64,000 nucleotides of DNA from Pholiota molesta (GCA_014925825.1 JACGCK010000017.1:496001-560000), one strand, 5' to 3'. Shown: positions 1-13,521, counted from the stretch's first letter. Notes: a model not told the origin generated them from the letters alone. Made by a program: numbers and translations.

Positions 1-460
1 GGATGTAGATTGCGCGCTGCACGCGATGCGTGACGTTGGATAGCGACCAATGAGGAACGGCCAGTACGACGACCGTGCCAATAAGAAATGAACCTAATAC
101 AAAGTGAGCGTCAAATCGAACGCCGAGAAGAACAAGAATTAAGCATGGTGTGACATAGTGTATAAAATAGTGCGAGAATAAAAAATGAGCAACCCAGTCG
201 TTGTAATTTATGGAGCGTACTACTGCTACTTGACCTGTGTTCCAGATGTGATTAGCTTCGACGAGATATGGAGCTAATTTACAATTAATGAATGGCGCAT
301 GTTTCATTGTCCGATAAGAATCGAATACTTAAAACCCGGGAAAAGCGTGAAGAAATGACGGTAGAGGGGGACATGGAGTAAGGAAAGAAACAGAGGCGGC
401 GAATTGTGCATGCAAGAAGGGATATATATTCGAGAAGAAAAATTCAACATCAAGGAATCG
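1..460. other. Intergenic, no gene seen
   Basis: I see no open frame with coding character, no RNA gene and no clear repeat. The right part is probably the 3' UTR and terminator region of the minus-strand zinc-finger gene that follows. Confidence 0.5.
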
Positions 461-2172
461 TCAGGGTGGTGGGGATTCTGCAAGTGATTCCTAAGGTAAA
501 AGGCGCAAAACGAGTTGGTTGAGAAAGAAAAAAAATGCCGCGTGCTTGAACTCACCTGTGTCAACAGCTCAGCTTTTAATTCGAAATACGTCAGCGAATA
601 CCAAAGCACAAGACAAGCAGGAGAACGCATACCGGGATTCAGCATCGGCTCTCCATCCTCTGTCAGTATATGTTCCATGGGCTCCGGCCGCCGAAACGAC
701 AGCGACCCATACCCATGCAACCCGCCCATCCCATCCTCCATGCCCCGCTCCACATCCATCGCCTCCTCCTCCCCCGCGTTCCCCGCGCCGTCGCCCTCCG
801 CCTCCCGCTCGCGCAGCCGCCGCTCCTCCGCCTCCCTCTCCCGCTGCCGCTTCTCCTCCGTCTCCGCGGCCTGCAGCAGCACCGCCTGCACCGCCGCGAC
901 GACGTCCGCCGCCGTGAGCTCCGCGCCGCCCTCGAGCGCGGGGTCGATGCACGACGCGATACCGGAGTCGGAAAGCGACGCGGACGAGTTCGGCGGCTCC
1001 GTGCGCGCGGTGCTGCTGCTGCCCGCGGACGGGCTGCCGCCGGCGCTGTGGTACAGTGGGGGCGGGGGCGGCTGCGGCGGGGGCGAGCGGCCGGTGTGGT
1101 ACGCGTTCGTGTGCGGGCGGTAGTGCGGGGAGGGGTAGTACATGGACATCGTGTAGCCGATGGCGCCGACGTTCGGGGGGAGGGGCCCGTTCTGCCAGGG
1201 CGGGGGGTACTCGGGCCATGGCGGGCCTGTGCGTACGGACGATGTGGGGAGGCCGAGCTGCGCTGGGCGAGGGGGGATGTAGGCTTTGATGATGTGGGTT
1301 GAGGACAGCGGCTGAGAGAAGGGAAATGCGACGTACGGGTTGTGGTTGCGGTGTGCGAGCGGTAGTAGCTTGAGGGTCCGGAGCTGGTGGGAGCTCCTTG
1401 GTAGGTCTGGACGGGAAGGCTGGTCGCCTTTTCCTTTCCTTTCAGTGAGGAGGGTGTTCCGCTGCGACTTCGGCTGTCGTCGTCGTCCTTGCTCCCCTCG
1501 ATGGGTTCTATCACGACCCCATGGTGTCTGATAGGCGTCAATAGAGCACACACGTCTAAAAGAGTGGCACTCACCTCGATTTCTGGTGTCTCCTTAGCGC
1601 ATCCGTCTAACACCTCACGATTAGTATATAGCACCTCAGAACAGCAAGCAGCACGACATTACCCGCGTGAAATTCGCATCGCATTGCGGACAGGCACTGC
1701 ATACAGATCAGCGGGGGGCGCACGCAGAGGAGGAGGGGCGCACGCACAAACTAGGCATGGAGTGCAGCTTCGTCGTCCGCTGATGGCGCTTGAGGTCGGC
1801 CTCGCGCGCGAACTGCTTGTTGCAGCCGTTGATCTTGCACGGCCAGACGCCGGTGGCGACGGGCTTCTTGCGCTGCGCGCGCTTCTTGAGCGACGAGGAC
1901 TCGCCGGGGCTCGCTGGCGGGTCGGCCATGTCAGGCGCGGCGCCCGCGTCGGGGTGGAGGAGGTAAGTGGGCTGCCAGACACTCACGGGCGTGCCGTCCG
2001 CTCTGACCATGAAGCGGCGGAGGGCAGGCCTGAGCGCGGGCGGTAGCTGAACAATCCTGATTATGGGCGTCCGCGCGGTGGCACGGCCGTCGGTCGGTGC
2101 TCGTCGTCGGGCGAGGTGGCGGGGATGCTCTAAGGGCGTCTGTCGGCGTCTGTTTGCATCCAAGGCTCTCAT
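461..2172 (-). CDS. C2H2 zinc-finger protein (two fingers), probable transcription factor
   Basis: Probable nuclear DNA-binding protein. Finger 1 (WPCKINGCNKQF...LKRHQRTTKLH) is in the first exon (about 1748-2172). Finger 2 (CPQCDANFTR, then TDALRRHQKSRHHG) is assembled across three small exons: the end of exon 1, 1663-1696 and 1575-1606. The body (about 560-1527) is Pro/Ser-rich, followed by a charged helix with REAEERRLREREAEG, then two short C-terminal exons reading AELLTQ and ESLAESPPP before the stop at 461-463. The splice sites rebuild the finger exactly, which makes the model firm. The start at 2172 is the first ATG of the open frame and could be elsewhere. Near 1350 the frame shifts by one base (CACACC|GC): exon 4 reads SYYRSHT and continues as NHNPYVAFPF in the next frame. 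A missing C fits better than a 25-nt intron. Confidence 0.85.
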
Positions 2173-2764
2173 ATTCAAACCCAGCAATTGCTCAGTCTAA
2201 GCGCAAGATCAGTCGTCAATTGGTCGTCAAAGGTTGTCCAAAGGCCCCGGGAAGCTCCTGCAAAAGCTTGTCCAGATTTTTGTCCAATTTTACAGTGTTG
2301 CATGGGATTGTACAGCTACAGAATAGAGAATACAATGAAATCCATTTGTAAAGTTTTCGCAAGCTTTGAAAGACTTTTGAAAGACTTGTAACTCTCAAAT
2401 TCCTCGCGTAGGATTCCAGCTCAACAAACCCTTGTAATGATCACTTGCATTCTAATTGATTCTATATAGAACTGCCTTGCAAACGTCATAAGTGTTCCGA
2501 GCATTTTGTGACATTGTGATAAAGCCACTATTAAGTACCCTACGTTTGTGACCAGTGTATGGGATCTTAGCAGGGCTTGTCCGGATTGATATCGGATATG
2601 TGTATTTGGGCGCCACAAATATGCGGATTTAAGCTTTAAGACCCATTTGTTTTCCGGACAAAGCATTTTGGGGAGCTTCCCGGGGTTTGTTTCCATCCAG
2701 CTGCTAACCCAAGAAAGCATAAAAACATTATGGTATCTAATACATTATAGCCTATATCGCAGTA
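2173..2764. repeat. Intergenic stretch holding a MITE-like element (2245-2685)
   Basis: Gene-free spacer between the zinc-finger start and the dynactin stop. It contains a perfect 14-bp inverted pair, CCCCGGGAAGCTCC at 2245-2258 and its complement at 2672-2685, followed inward on both sides by a weaker match (AAAAGCTTGTCC / AAATGCTTTGTCC). This gives a 441-bp unit with no coding potential. I could not see a target-site duplication, so the transposon reading is tentative. Confidence 0.4.
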
Positions 2765-5700
2765 TCATAAACTCGCCCCCAGCGCACTCGCCCTCTCTAA
2801 TAGTCCATGCACCCGCCTACTCAGCCGCTCGCCCTCCATCTTTCTCTCCAGCACCTGCTGCGACGGCATCTGCTTCCTCGGCATCCAGACCTTCCCGCCC
2901 TTCGCTTCTACCCTCTTCGCATTCAACGCCGACAGATCGACCACCCGCGGTGCGGAAGAGTATTTCATCACGTCACGGTATAGTTTCTTCCTCTCGTTTG
3001 AAAGCGAGAATAATGTCACGGGTGGAGGCGCTTCGTCTGAATCAGACTCTTCCGTGTCCGAGTTGCCTGAGGCGACCAAGGGAGGCGGTTGTATTCTCAT
3101 AGCTGGGTTAGGAAGGTGCGGCAGCGCCTCAATTTCCCGGAGAAGGTCGTGGCCTTTCAGATATGAATTTTCTTGACGAAGGAACCGGACAGTCCCGCGC
3201 AGGGCCTCGATCTATCACTCTCCATTAGCGCTGCCGAACGAACAAACATACAGTAGGAAACGTACCTGTTCAAGTAAGTGTGACGTCTCCAAGCTGCCTT
3301 CAATTGGCACATTTTCAGGCTCTGGCTGCTGAGGGCCAGAAGCTGAACCACCTATCAGCATCCTATACAACGCTGCATAAAAACAGGAACGCTCACCCTG
3401 TCTCTCCTGTCCGGCCGTCAAGCTCTTCAGCTTCGCATTATCCTGCTCCAGGCTGTCCAGATCCGCCTGCAGCTGCTCCATCGCCTCCTCGTACGCGCGC
3501 TCCTGCTTGCGCGCCTTCGCGAGCTCGCCCTCGAGCTCCACGATCGCGTCCGCCTGCTTCTTCACCGCCTCGAGCCGGCGCTCCATCAGCGCGATCTTCA
3601 CGCCCGCCTCCTGGACTGTCTGTTCCTTCGTGCGCAGGCTGCGCGCGAGCGCCTGGATCTCGTCGCTGAGCGACGCGACCTTGCGCTCGGCCTCAACGTT
3701 CACGGCGAGCGCGGCTTTGATCTCGGCGATGCGGGCTACCCAAGGAGCGATGCCGGTTACTAGATAAAGAGGCCATATCAGTAACTGGTCATAGACTCAT
3801 TGCGAAGGGCTTACTCTTGAGAACGTTCTCCGGCTCAGAGATCGGTTGTACGAGCTTGCTACTCTCTTCGATGAGATGCGTGATGACCTCGCCGATGGCC
3901 TCCCATGGCGACGCGCCAGGCTTCATATCCTTCGCCACAGTCGCCGTCGCCGACTGCTTGACCACGCCCAGGATCGTTGTCAACTGGAATGCCGACTTGG
4001 ATGCGCGCACGTCGCGCAGATGGGGCATGATCTGTTGCGCGACCTAGATGTGCATCAAAGCGTTAGAACAAAGGGTGTGCAACGGATGCGGGCGAGCATG
4101 AACGCACCGAAATGCCGAAATTGACGAGCTCCGCGATGTAATTGCTGAGCGCCTTCATTTGCGGGATGACGTGCGGCTTCACTGCCGCCGAATCGTGCGC
4201 AAGATCTTCGAGCCGCTTGATCATTTTCCTATCCGCCGTGCATTAAAACGCTCAGCCAGGACTCAACAGCACGATATGAGAGTGTGAAGGCGTACCTCGA
4301 CAGCGTCTTCGCGCTCTTGCATCTCGTCAACAGCACGCCCAGCGGGTCGAACAATTCCTGATCAATATCATATCCGCCCATATCGAGTTGGGTATCTGGA
4401 TCCCAGAATGTTCGATGAGCCTGCGTTCGTCTTTGTGTGTAGATGGTGTACGACATACCTTCTTCCTTGATGAGCGCCGCCACAGACGTCCGCGTGAGAC
4501 TGATCGATGCCGCGAACATGTCCAGGTCGTGGTCAAAGGACGCCACATATCCGAGCTCACGCTCTGCCAAATCCGTGTCGAACCCGTCGAAGTAGGTCTC
4601 CGCAAGGTGCTCGAACTGCGCCTGGATCCTAGAGTCGTGTTATATTGTCAGTACCCCGGAAAAGGAATGGCAGAAGACGTGAAGACGGACTTGGCGATGT
4701 CGCTGACACACTCCATGTCCCTGAACTCGTCGCGCCGCAGGAGATCGATGTGCATGTCGATGCGTTTCTCGAGAGGCGCGATCTCGGGGTATAAGCGGCC
4801 GATGTTGAGGAACGCCTCGACGTCGCAGTGCCGGAGCACTGCCGCGAAGCGCTTGCACAGCGTGGCCAGGCCTGAGATCCGACCACGCATCTGCCGTTAC
4901 GATCAAACCCGGGAGGGAAGAGAAGGAGGAGGAAAAAAATGGGTAAGTGGCAGTGAGAAAGAAAGGGGTGAGTTGCTTACCTCGCACACGCCGACGAGCA
5001 CCTCCGAGACGTCGCCGTTGAGCGCCTCAGGCAGGTTGTGGATTTGCGCGACGACATTGTTGATGAGATCCGCCTTGTACGCCATCCGACGGAAGAAGAG
5101 ATAGCAGCTAGTCGCATCCGAATCGGACTCGACGTACAATTGCGGGAGATACGGCTAGATAAATCAATCAGATCGGTTTGAAGTTCAGATACGGATAGCA
5201 GGATGTTAGCCTTACTTGCACGATGCCAAGCAGCTCTCTGCACTCCTTTGCCTCGATGCTCTTGACTTCCAGATCGATCGTCCTCGCTTGGTTCTTCTGA
5301 GCGGACGATTGTAGCTTAAGATTGAGCGACATGACATTGGCCGCCTGGGAGGCGGCAGAGGCCGACTCGGATTGCGCGGTCTGTGTCTGTGTGCGCAGCT
5401 GATCAAGCTCGCTGTGTAGTATGTATCATTAGCTGAAGAAGAGTTAGATAGGGGTAATGAGGTGGCTCACGTCTGCAGCTGCATGACGAGTTCGCGGAAC
5501 TGGTTGATCGTGTTCTCGTAATCCTGACAGGTCTCCTCGAGCGCTTCGATCTTGCGGAGGTGTTCGCGGATTTGCATGTCCTTGCCCTCTGTTACATGGC
5601 ACAAAAAGAGAGATTGTATATTAGTTGATCATGGCTTGCAGGCAGTGACTGAGGACCAGAAACGTACCAAGATCTTCGTGCAGTTGTTTTTCTGTCTCCA

Positions 5701-7590
5701 TATGGTTTTCTTCAAGCTCGTCGGAGAGCTCCTTGAGGGATTCGAGATCTTCAATGGTGATGCGCATCTCTTCAATTTTCTGGGGATTTTTGGGTGTAAG
5801 AAATAATGCCGCGAAGCTCATCAAGGAAAAGAAGCACCTCTCCAAGCATAAGATTCCGTTCTGTCAACTGCACGAGCATATCCTCCGCCCCGAGCGCGTC
5901 GTCGAGCTGCAGCTTGAGATCTTCGATCTGGACCTCTGCATTGGAGAGCTTGATGACGGCTTCATCGTAAGAGGCTGGAACTAAGTCAGCTACTGGTGAT
6001 GGTGGAAAGGTTAGTGTGACGGACCTTGTAAGTTTTCGATTCCGGAGACATCTTTCTCCATCTCTGAAATTCGCCTTCGTTGTTCTTGTTCAGATTCCTG
6101 GGATATGTCGCGTAATCTAGCAGTGGAATTATTGAATTAGATGAAGTTTTCAGAAGAAATGGAAACGTACTTGATGAGCGCCTCCTTCAATCGTTCGTTT
6201 TGCTTCTCCAGTTGAATGTAGGCGAGTGAGTCCTTCGCAACCGGATTATCAGCGGCAATATTACCCTCTGTTTAGAAATAAAAATATGAAGTTCAAAGCA
6301 CGAAAATGCAAGAGAAAAAACGCACCCTCTTTCAAAACATCCACTTCCACCTCTAAAATTGCCAACTTTTCCTTAACGTCCTCTAGCTCCGCCTCTGCCA
6401 ACTCTGCACGCTCTTCCGCAACTTCTTTATCCAGCATGACCATCTCGAGCTGTTCCTGCGCATCAATAAAACGCGTCTCCGCAAGTTGCGATATCTGCTG
6501 TGCGTCTGCGAGTTCACGCCGTGTAGCGATGAGGTCGGTCTGAAGGGAACTGAGTTTGGCTTGCAGTTTCGGGCGGAGGGCGACGAAGGATTCAGCTTCG
6601 GAGAGGCGTGTTTCGAGCTCCCTGACGTGGCGCGCGTCGTCTGCGCGCTTTGCTTCGAGTACGCGGATCTTGGCGCGGAGTTCTTGTAGCTCTGTGTCGT
6701 CGACTACGGGAGGCGGTGGGTGCTAAGTAATTTCCAATTAGAGATTTATTGTACTGCAGAAAAGATAGAGTAGTTTTTACCGGTTTTACCAATGCAGAAG
6801 GAGGAGGAGGGGGAGGAGAAGCCAGCCGCGAAGGTGGTCGCGCGCTTGGCTGAGAAAGTGCAGATTGGATTGGGGGCATACTTAAGGGGGACGACGTTCG
6901 CTTTGCGGGAAAGGGGCCAGAGCCTATGGATTGCCTCTTCGCATGTGTGCTCGTCCCATTTCGAGTTGTCAGAGGAGAGTGAGGGGTATCTTGCAGGGGC
7001 GATTGGAGGGTTATTAGGGATTTGCGAGGAGCAGAAACTGATGTAGAAAGTTTGGTGGGAGATGGGGGACCGCGTATGGACACTGGTCTTGCTAGCGATG
7101 CAGATCCCAGAGATGGTATGGTTGGTTTGGCAGGACTGGCAGACCGTGTTGAGGAATTGGAACCAGCGGACGACGGGGGTCCTTTGATGGAATTGGCGCG
7201 CAGCAGACCGCTGGAGCTGGGCACGCGTTGGTGGCCGACTGTTGGACGCGTGGTGGGTGCTGGCCTCTACAATGACGAGCTCTCAGCACGCATATATGCA
7301 CTCTGGAAGGCGAATACACGCACCGTGGGCGCCGCTGGCGCTGCATCGAGCTCAGAACCATGGACCGCACGAATTTGACTCGGCCGCACGAAAACGCCAT
7401 ACCCATGCTCGCAGGTGAAGTACGCGATCCCGTCTACCGAGCCATCGTTCTTCCCGTTCTTCTCGTACAGCTCTATGCCCACCCATTTGCCAGAGGCCAT
7501 AAAGGACGTCGGACCCTTGAACCTGACGACGCCGCGACCTTGTGGAATGGACACAATGGACCCCAGAGGTGGGTCCATGACGTTTGACAT
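2765..7590 (-). CDS. Dynactin subunit 1 (p150Glued) homologue
   Basis: Microtubule-binding arm of dynactin, the dynein activator for retrograde transport and nuclear migration. The N-terminus at 7590 (MSNVMDPP) leads straight into a CAP-Gly domain (GRGVVRFKGPTSF...GKWVGIEL...FVRPSQI). A Ser/Pro/Arg basic linker follows (about 6740-7240), then long coiled coils over many exons (about 5200-6720), then the dynactin domain (about 3800-5160, with MRGRISGLATLCKRF and LAERELGYVASFDHDLD). A second coiled coil (3410-3740) precedes a C-terminal tail ending LLERASALGASL at 2765. The exons give roughly 1,200-1,300 residues, normal for the family. About 15 short introns separate them, and I see no frameshift. 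It shares a short divergent promoter with Raptor. Confidence 0.93.
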
Positions 7591-7909
7591 GACCCAGTAT
7601 TCACGACAAAATCGAGGTCTGTCTTAGGAGACTAGCATGGGCTGTTGGCGGAACGGATGAAAGAGGCGAGCTGACCGTGAACGGCGGCGCGAGCAAGGCG
7701 TGACGTTGGTTACAGCATGCGGCCCTGTTTATCCGCAATTCAACCGCAACTATCACCCGTCCACCGTCCACAACGCCCCTTCTTCCCCGCCATTGGCCTC
7801 TGTGCCCATATAACTTGGGTATGTCGTTCATTTGATCAGCACCTTGCGTCAGAAACCGATTTCCAAGCAGCCAATTCTTCGTCACAATTGAGGCGGCGGT
7901 GAAGGCAGG
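7591..7909. promoter_or_regulatory. Divergent promoter between dynactin p150 and Raptor genes
   Basis: About 320 bp separate two divergent start codons, so this stretch must contain both promoters and 5' UTRs. I see no strong TATA box. The assignment rests on gene layout only. Confidence 0.5.
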
Positions 7910-10900
7910 ATGAATACGCAATCGCAGGCGCCCCAAGGAACCCCAGCACCAAATTTGCTACAGGTCAGTCGTCCGGACATATACGTAGTGGATCGCTAAT
8001 ACTCTCAATGTAGGCGCCGGAACTTGGCCACGCATAAAGGGGGGCGGACGCACACAGAGCTCAGACTCAGACACCGAACGAGAGTATCGCTCGACCTCGC
8101 GATCAGACCCTTCTTCCCAATCCCAGTCCCAGACACGCAACGGCCGCGGCGCGAACGGCCACCGAAGTCCAGAAGGACGAGTCAGCGCCTCGATAGAGAC
8201 CACCCCGGATCCTGCCCCTCCTGTGCCTTACTGGTCAGCGAAGCGCCACCTGACATGCGGAAACCCGACCCCAGACCCGTACTGGTCGCTGAAGAACCTG
8301 AACTGGCGCGGTGCAGCGCCAGGGAAGCTGAAGACGGCGACGGCAGCCTTGGTGATCTGCCTCAACATCGACGTTGATCCGCCCGATGTCGTCAAAACGA
8401 ATCCTTGCGCCGTTTTGGAGTGTTGGGTCGATCCACATACGATGCCATCCCACAAAGCGTTGGAGGCAATAGGCTCAAATCTACAGCATCAATTCGAAGG
8501 ACTCAGCCTCAAGATTTCGTACAAACCCATCCTCGACCCGTCATCAGACGACCTCAAACGTTTCTGTCAGACCTTGCGTCGATCGGCGAAGGATGACGCC
8601 ATCCTTTTCTACTACAATGGCCACGGTGTCCCGAAACCTACGGCGAGCGGAGAACTTTGGTGCTTCAACAAGAACTACACCCAGTACATCCCCGTATCGC
8701 TACAGGAAGTGCAAGGTTGGTTAGGATCACCCGGAGTCTATATATGGGATTGCTCAGCAGCCGGCAATCTATTAACGAACTTCAACATGTACGCGGAGAA
8801 ACGGGACCAGGAAGTGTATATGACGCACGGTGGGTATCCAGAAGGTGTCCAACCGATGATGAACTCGCTCCAGCTTGCTGCGTGTGGTGCCAACGAAAAC
8901 CTGCCTTCATGTCCAGAACTCCCAGCCGACATCTTCACATCATGCCTGACTTCTCCCATCGACATTGCTTTGCGCTATTTCATCATGAACCACCAACTTC
9001 CGAACAACATCACCGCCGACATGGTTATGCAACTCCCTGGCGACCTCAAGGATCGCCGTACACCTCTGGGCGAGCTAAACTGGATTTTTACTGCTGTTAC
9101 TGATACCATCGCATGGACAACCTTCTCTCGCGAGACATTTACGCGTCTGTACCGCTGCGACCTGCTCATCGCATCTCTGTTCCGTAACTTTTTACTTGCC
9201 GAACGTATCATGAAGAACTACCACTGCACACCACACACCTACCCGCCCCTCCCCGCCACCAATACACATCCTATGTGGGCCACCTGGGATCTCGCGGTGG
9301 ACACGTGTCTGCGCCAGCTGCCCGAGCTGCTTGCTAAATCGCCCGCGCTACCGCTCAGCCCTGGGTCTGCGGTCGTCAGCGTCGGGAGTGTCGCGATGAC
9401 ACCTGGCCGCATTGGCCAGACCCGCCAGGACGCGGCCAAAGCGCATGGCGAGCGGCCGTATTCGTACACCCCGAGCCGATTCTTCGCGGACCAACTGACG
9501 GCTTTTGAGGTGTGGATCTCGCGCGGCGGCTCGGCGCTGACGAAGAAAGGACCGATGTCGCTGCCCGCGCAACCGCCAGAGATGACCACCACCACGACTG
9601 GCACGACGACGACAGGTGCTGTCGTTGCCTCTGCCGCTGGGACTGCCGCTACTGCGCTTGCTGCTACTAGTGGCACGGCCACCGGCACCGAGGTGGTCAA
9701 AGCCCCACCGTCCGAGCCTGAACCTGAACACCATCTCGTGCCCAGGAAACCACCCGACCAGCTCCCAATTGTCTTGCAAGTGCTGCTGTCGCAGCCGCAC
9801 AGGCTGCGCGCGCTCATCCTCCTATCCCAATTCGTGGACCTCGGGCCATGGGCGGTGCATCTGGTGCTGACCATTGGCATCTTCCCTATATATCGAAACT
9901 GCTGCAGGCGGCCGGCCCCGACCTCCGACCGGTGCTAATATTCATCTGGGCGCGCATTCTGGCGGTGGACGCGTCGGTGCAGACGGACCTGTACAACTCG
10001 ACCGGGTTCCGCTACTTCTCGCACGTGCTCGGGCTGAAGAACGAAGACCAGCTCCCCAACAGCAGCGAGCACAAGGCGATGTGCTCGTTCATCCTCGCCT
10101 CGATCTCGCGCGACTTCCCGCACGGGCAGAGCGCGTGCTGGGGCGAGAAGGTGTTCGACAACTGCTACGACCGCCTGGAGGAGCCCGACTTCCTGCTGCG
10201 GCAGTGGACGGCGCTGTGTATTGCGCAGATGTGGGACGCGCATGATGAGATCAGGGTGTATGGCGTGGATCGGGGGACGCAGGACAAGCTGATCTCGATG
10301 CTCTCGGATGACTCGGCGGAGGTGCGGGCGGCCGCTCTTTATGCGCTGGGCACTTTCATGGGCGCCAGTGGGTCCGCAAACCCTAACATTCATGGCGGGG
10401 GTGGTACAGGGACTATGTACCAACTAGAGGAACGTGTACACTTCCGGATGGAAGTGGCCGTCGCCACCGGCGCGACACTGGCTATCAAGGAAGACGCAAG
10501 CCCTATGTGTCGCAAGGAGTTACTGGTGGTTATTAGCTGCCTTGTGAAGGAGTGGCGTGGGTACTTTGTCGTTTGCGCGTGGTTGTACTGGGAAGAAGAC
10601 AGGCGCTGGCGTTCGGGATCGCTTGGCCATAACGCCCCGTCAACCCACTATCACGAAGATGACATCACGAATCAGGCAGTAGCGGAGTGGCTCGAAGGAT
10701 TTGGCGAGGATGATGCACTGCGAGAAGAAAACAGGGTGCTGCTCTCTTCCTTCTTCACCATCTTCGTTTTGCTCTTGGACCTTTCAGTGGACCCGTATAA
10801 CGAAGTGGCCACGAACGCGCAAACGATTGTCGACTATATTATGGCTCTCCTCCTCGAATCGCCCTTCACCCGACTCGAATCTACGTCTCTGCATATGGCG

Positions 10901-13187
10901 CCTACCGTTCCGCACGAAAAGCGTGGCTCGCCTCAATTAGGAAGCGCGCGTACACGTGTGGCCTCTCTCCAAACTTCGCCACCATTCAGTCACATACCAC
11001 CGCCCTCTCCTGGCGGCGAGCGTCCAGGCTTGTCGCGGAACGACAGCATGGCAAGCACGATCGCGGGCAGCGTCTCTAACACCCTCAAGCGGACGTCTTC
11101 CTTCGCCAACGCGCTGAAAGCGCTTGGAGGCATCGCCTTCCCTACGCCCGAGGACGGACGGGCGTCGCCCAGCCTCAGCCTCGCTAGTACGCTGCTGCCC
11201 AGCCAGCTACGGCACGAGCGCTATCAGGAGACATCGGTGGACGTCTCGCGCCCACCATCGCCGAATATGAACGTGGCGCAATACGCCTCGCCCTACTCCT
11301 ATCCATCTACGTCATCCCAGAAAGCCAGAACCGCCACCCCTCCACCAGCATCCCCGCGCTCGGTGGAGAACCCGCCGATGGACTTCCTGCCGTGCGATGT
11401 CATGGAGGCGCTGATGGAGGAGGATATGGAGCGTCTGCGCGCACGGCGCAAGGCCGGGCTGAATGCGCGTCGGCAGCAAACTGGCGCCTCGCTGCCCAGT
11501 CCTAGCAATAGCACGTTCTCTATGGACTCGAATGCGAGCAGCGTCATCCTCGGGCTTGGTACTGGGTCTAGCATTCGCGATGTTCTTCCTTTGAAGAGTA
11601 CATTCTTTGACTGGTGCGCGGAGTATTTCAAGGAACCACAAATGAGGGTATGTGCGCATTGCTTGTCGTTGGCGGTCTTTGAATTGATTGTTTTTGTTTT
11701 CCGAACCTGCAGCAAGCGGAGGCTGATGAGCCGGGAAGTGCTCAGTACAACTATCAAGTATGGAGGCAGATGCGTAATGACCAAGTCATTAAAGAGACTG
11801 AAGCCCAAGCTCCGTTGGCCGAGAAAAGTCGATGGGATCGCCCGGTCACCACTCTGAACATCTCTGGACACCCTTTGACGATGGCGTTACATGCTTATGA
11901 TAACCATCTTATTGTTGCAAACGAACATGACATGATTAGGTTCGTCTCATGTCTTTCTGTTGATAACCTCTTCCTCATTCACTTTAGTGTCTTTGACTGG
12001 AGCACCCGCAAACGTCTGAATTATTTCTGCAACGGAAACCCAAAAGGCACCAGCATCACTGCACTCGAGATTATCAATCAAGACGTCGGTGGGATCATAT
12101 TAACTGGATCTGGTAAGTTGCTATCGTGCGCGTTTTGGTAATCCTTAGGCTGATCTTCGTCTCAGCGGATGGCATCGTTCGACTGTATCGCAACTACGAT
12201 CCTACCCTTGAACAAGGGCCCTTGCAGATGGTCAGCGCATTCCGCGGCCTAAATGAAATCGTGCAGTCACGTCAAGGAACCGGTCTTGTCATGGATTGGA
12301 AGCAGACCGCTGGCACACTATTGCTAGGAGGCGATTCTCGTGTCATCAAGGTTTGGGATGCCCAGACGGAAACACAAGGCCTGGTGCGTATTCTACTTTT
12401 CCCAAACGATTCTTATGGCTTATAACATTTTTACAGGATCTGCTAACAAATTCGGAAAGCCCTGTAACTGCCATCGCGTCTGACTCGGGATCTTCCCAGA
12501 CTTTCCTGGCGAGTTTCGCTGATGGCGTGGTGAAGGTCTTCGATCGTCGCTTGGAGGACGACGACGCTATTGTTCGTACTTACGCAGACCATTCTTCATG
12601 GGTGCAAAATGTCCACTGGCATCCGACACTGAGTGGGCAATTCTTGTCTGCAAGGTGAGTTTTCGGTGTTTCGATAGGCAGTGATCGTCTGTCTCACTTT
12701 CTGCTTTTTATCAGTCTCGATGGTCAAGTCAAGCTGTTTGACCTCCGAGGTTCCGACTTCGCAAGCAAGACGTGGTGTCCACAGAAATATGGCCTTTCTG
12801 CATTTGACGTTCATCCGATTTCAGGAGTGTTTGGGACGTGAGTGGACTCGTTTTTCTGGATAGCATTGACCTTGGTTCTAATAAATTGAATAGTAATTCG
12901 TCGATTTCTCCCGTCTACTGGCGATCTCAGCGTATTGTTCTTCATTCGCTGAAGCAAATACGACACTGTCTGCATTCAACATATCCACAGGTCTGACTAC
13001 CCCTCCCACTCGCGGGCTTCCATCTCCCTTTATACCAAGATCAAGTTCTTTCGTCTTCCACCCTACTCAAATGATCTATGCCAACGGTGGACCGGATGGT
13101 TCTGGTATGTCCGGGTTTATGTTTCATATTTCCATCGACTAATCAACGCCATTCGTAGTCAAAATAATGGGTTGCAAACTCAATTAG
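7910..13187 (+). CDS. Raptor/Kog1/Mip1 homologue, TORC1 scaffold
   Basis: Raptor recruits substrates to TOR complex 1. The N-terminal conserved caspase-like domain is clear (about 8225-9200: YYNGHGVPKPTASGELWCFN, GVYIWDCSAAG). HEAT-like repeats follow (IPIVLQVLLSQPHRLRAL... with I read as L in this copy; VDLGPWAV; ILAVDASVQTDL; AAALYALGTFMG), then a Ser-rich linker (about 10900-11570) and C-terminal WD40 blades spread over short exons (VFDWSTRKRLNYF, DGIVRLYRNYDP, SRVIKVWDAQT, DGVVKVFDRR, DGQVKLFDLRG). The last exon ends VKIMGCKLN at TAG 13185-13187. Near 9891-9897 the frame must shift by one base: GIFP is in one frame and YISKLLQAAGPDLRP, the expected continuation, in another. The first exon at 7910 does not join exon 2 in phase as printed, so the N-terminus is uncertain. 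Confidence 0.93.
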
Positions 13188-13521
13188 CACTCCAACACAC
13201 GCTATGGTTCTATCGTCTATCGATGAACTTCGAGTAAAGACTAGCGACATTTGTAATCATATAGCCTTATCATTCTTGTAATACGCTTTCTTCTGCCACG
13301 TTGATTTATTTGCTCTCCAATCGCTAAGCTCTGTATTGCCGATGCCATGGATGCCACAGGCCACGCTTTATTTCTTCCTCTATCACACTATATCTCGGTC
13401 TTTCGGATTTTATCCACACGATTAATGATATAAATACAATTTCTTTGCTTTGCAGCCGATGGCCATATCTTACATAGCGTTCCACGAGGGTATCTGAAGA
13501 TTGTCTCATACACTTCCAACT
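13188..13521. other. Convergent 3' spacer, no gene seen
   Basis: AT-rich spacer between the convergent ends of Raptor (+) and the first PKL-1 gene (-). It presumably holds both terminators. No repeat or RNA gene is recognised. Confidence 0.5.

Noticed and set aside
515..1302. Several overlapping plus-strand frames in the GC-rich 0.5-1.3 kb region
   Set aside because: They are antisense to the zinc-finger gene, and their Pro/Arg/Ala-rich translations reflect codon bias on the other strand.
9848..11857. A separate gene starting at 9848 downstream of the caspase-like domain
   Set aside because: Its sequence is the direct continuation of Raptor after a one-base frame break, not an independent protein.
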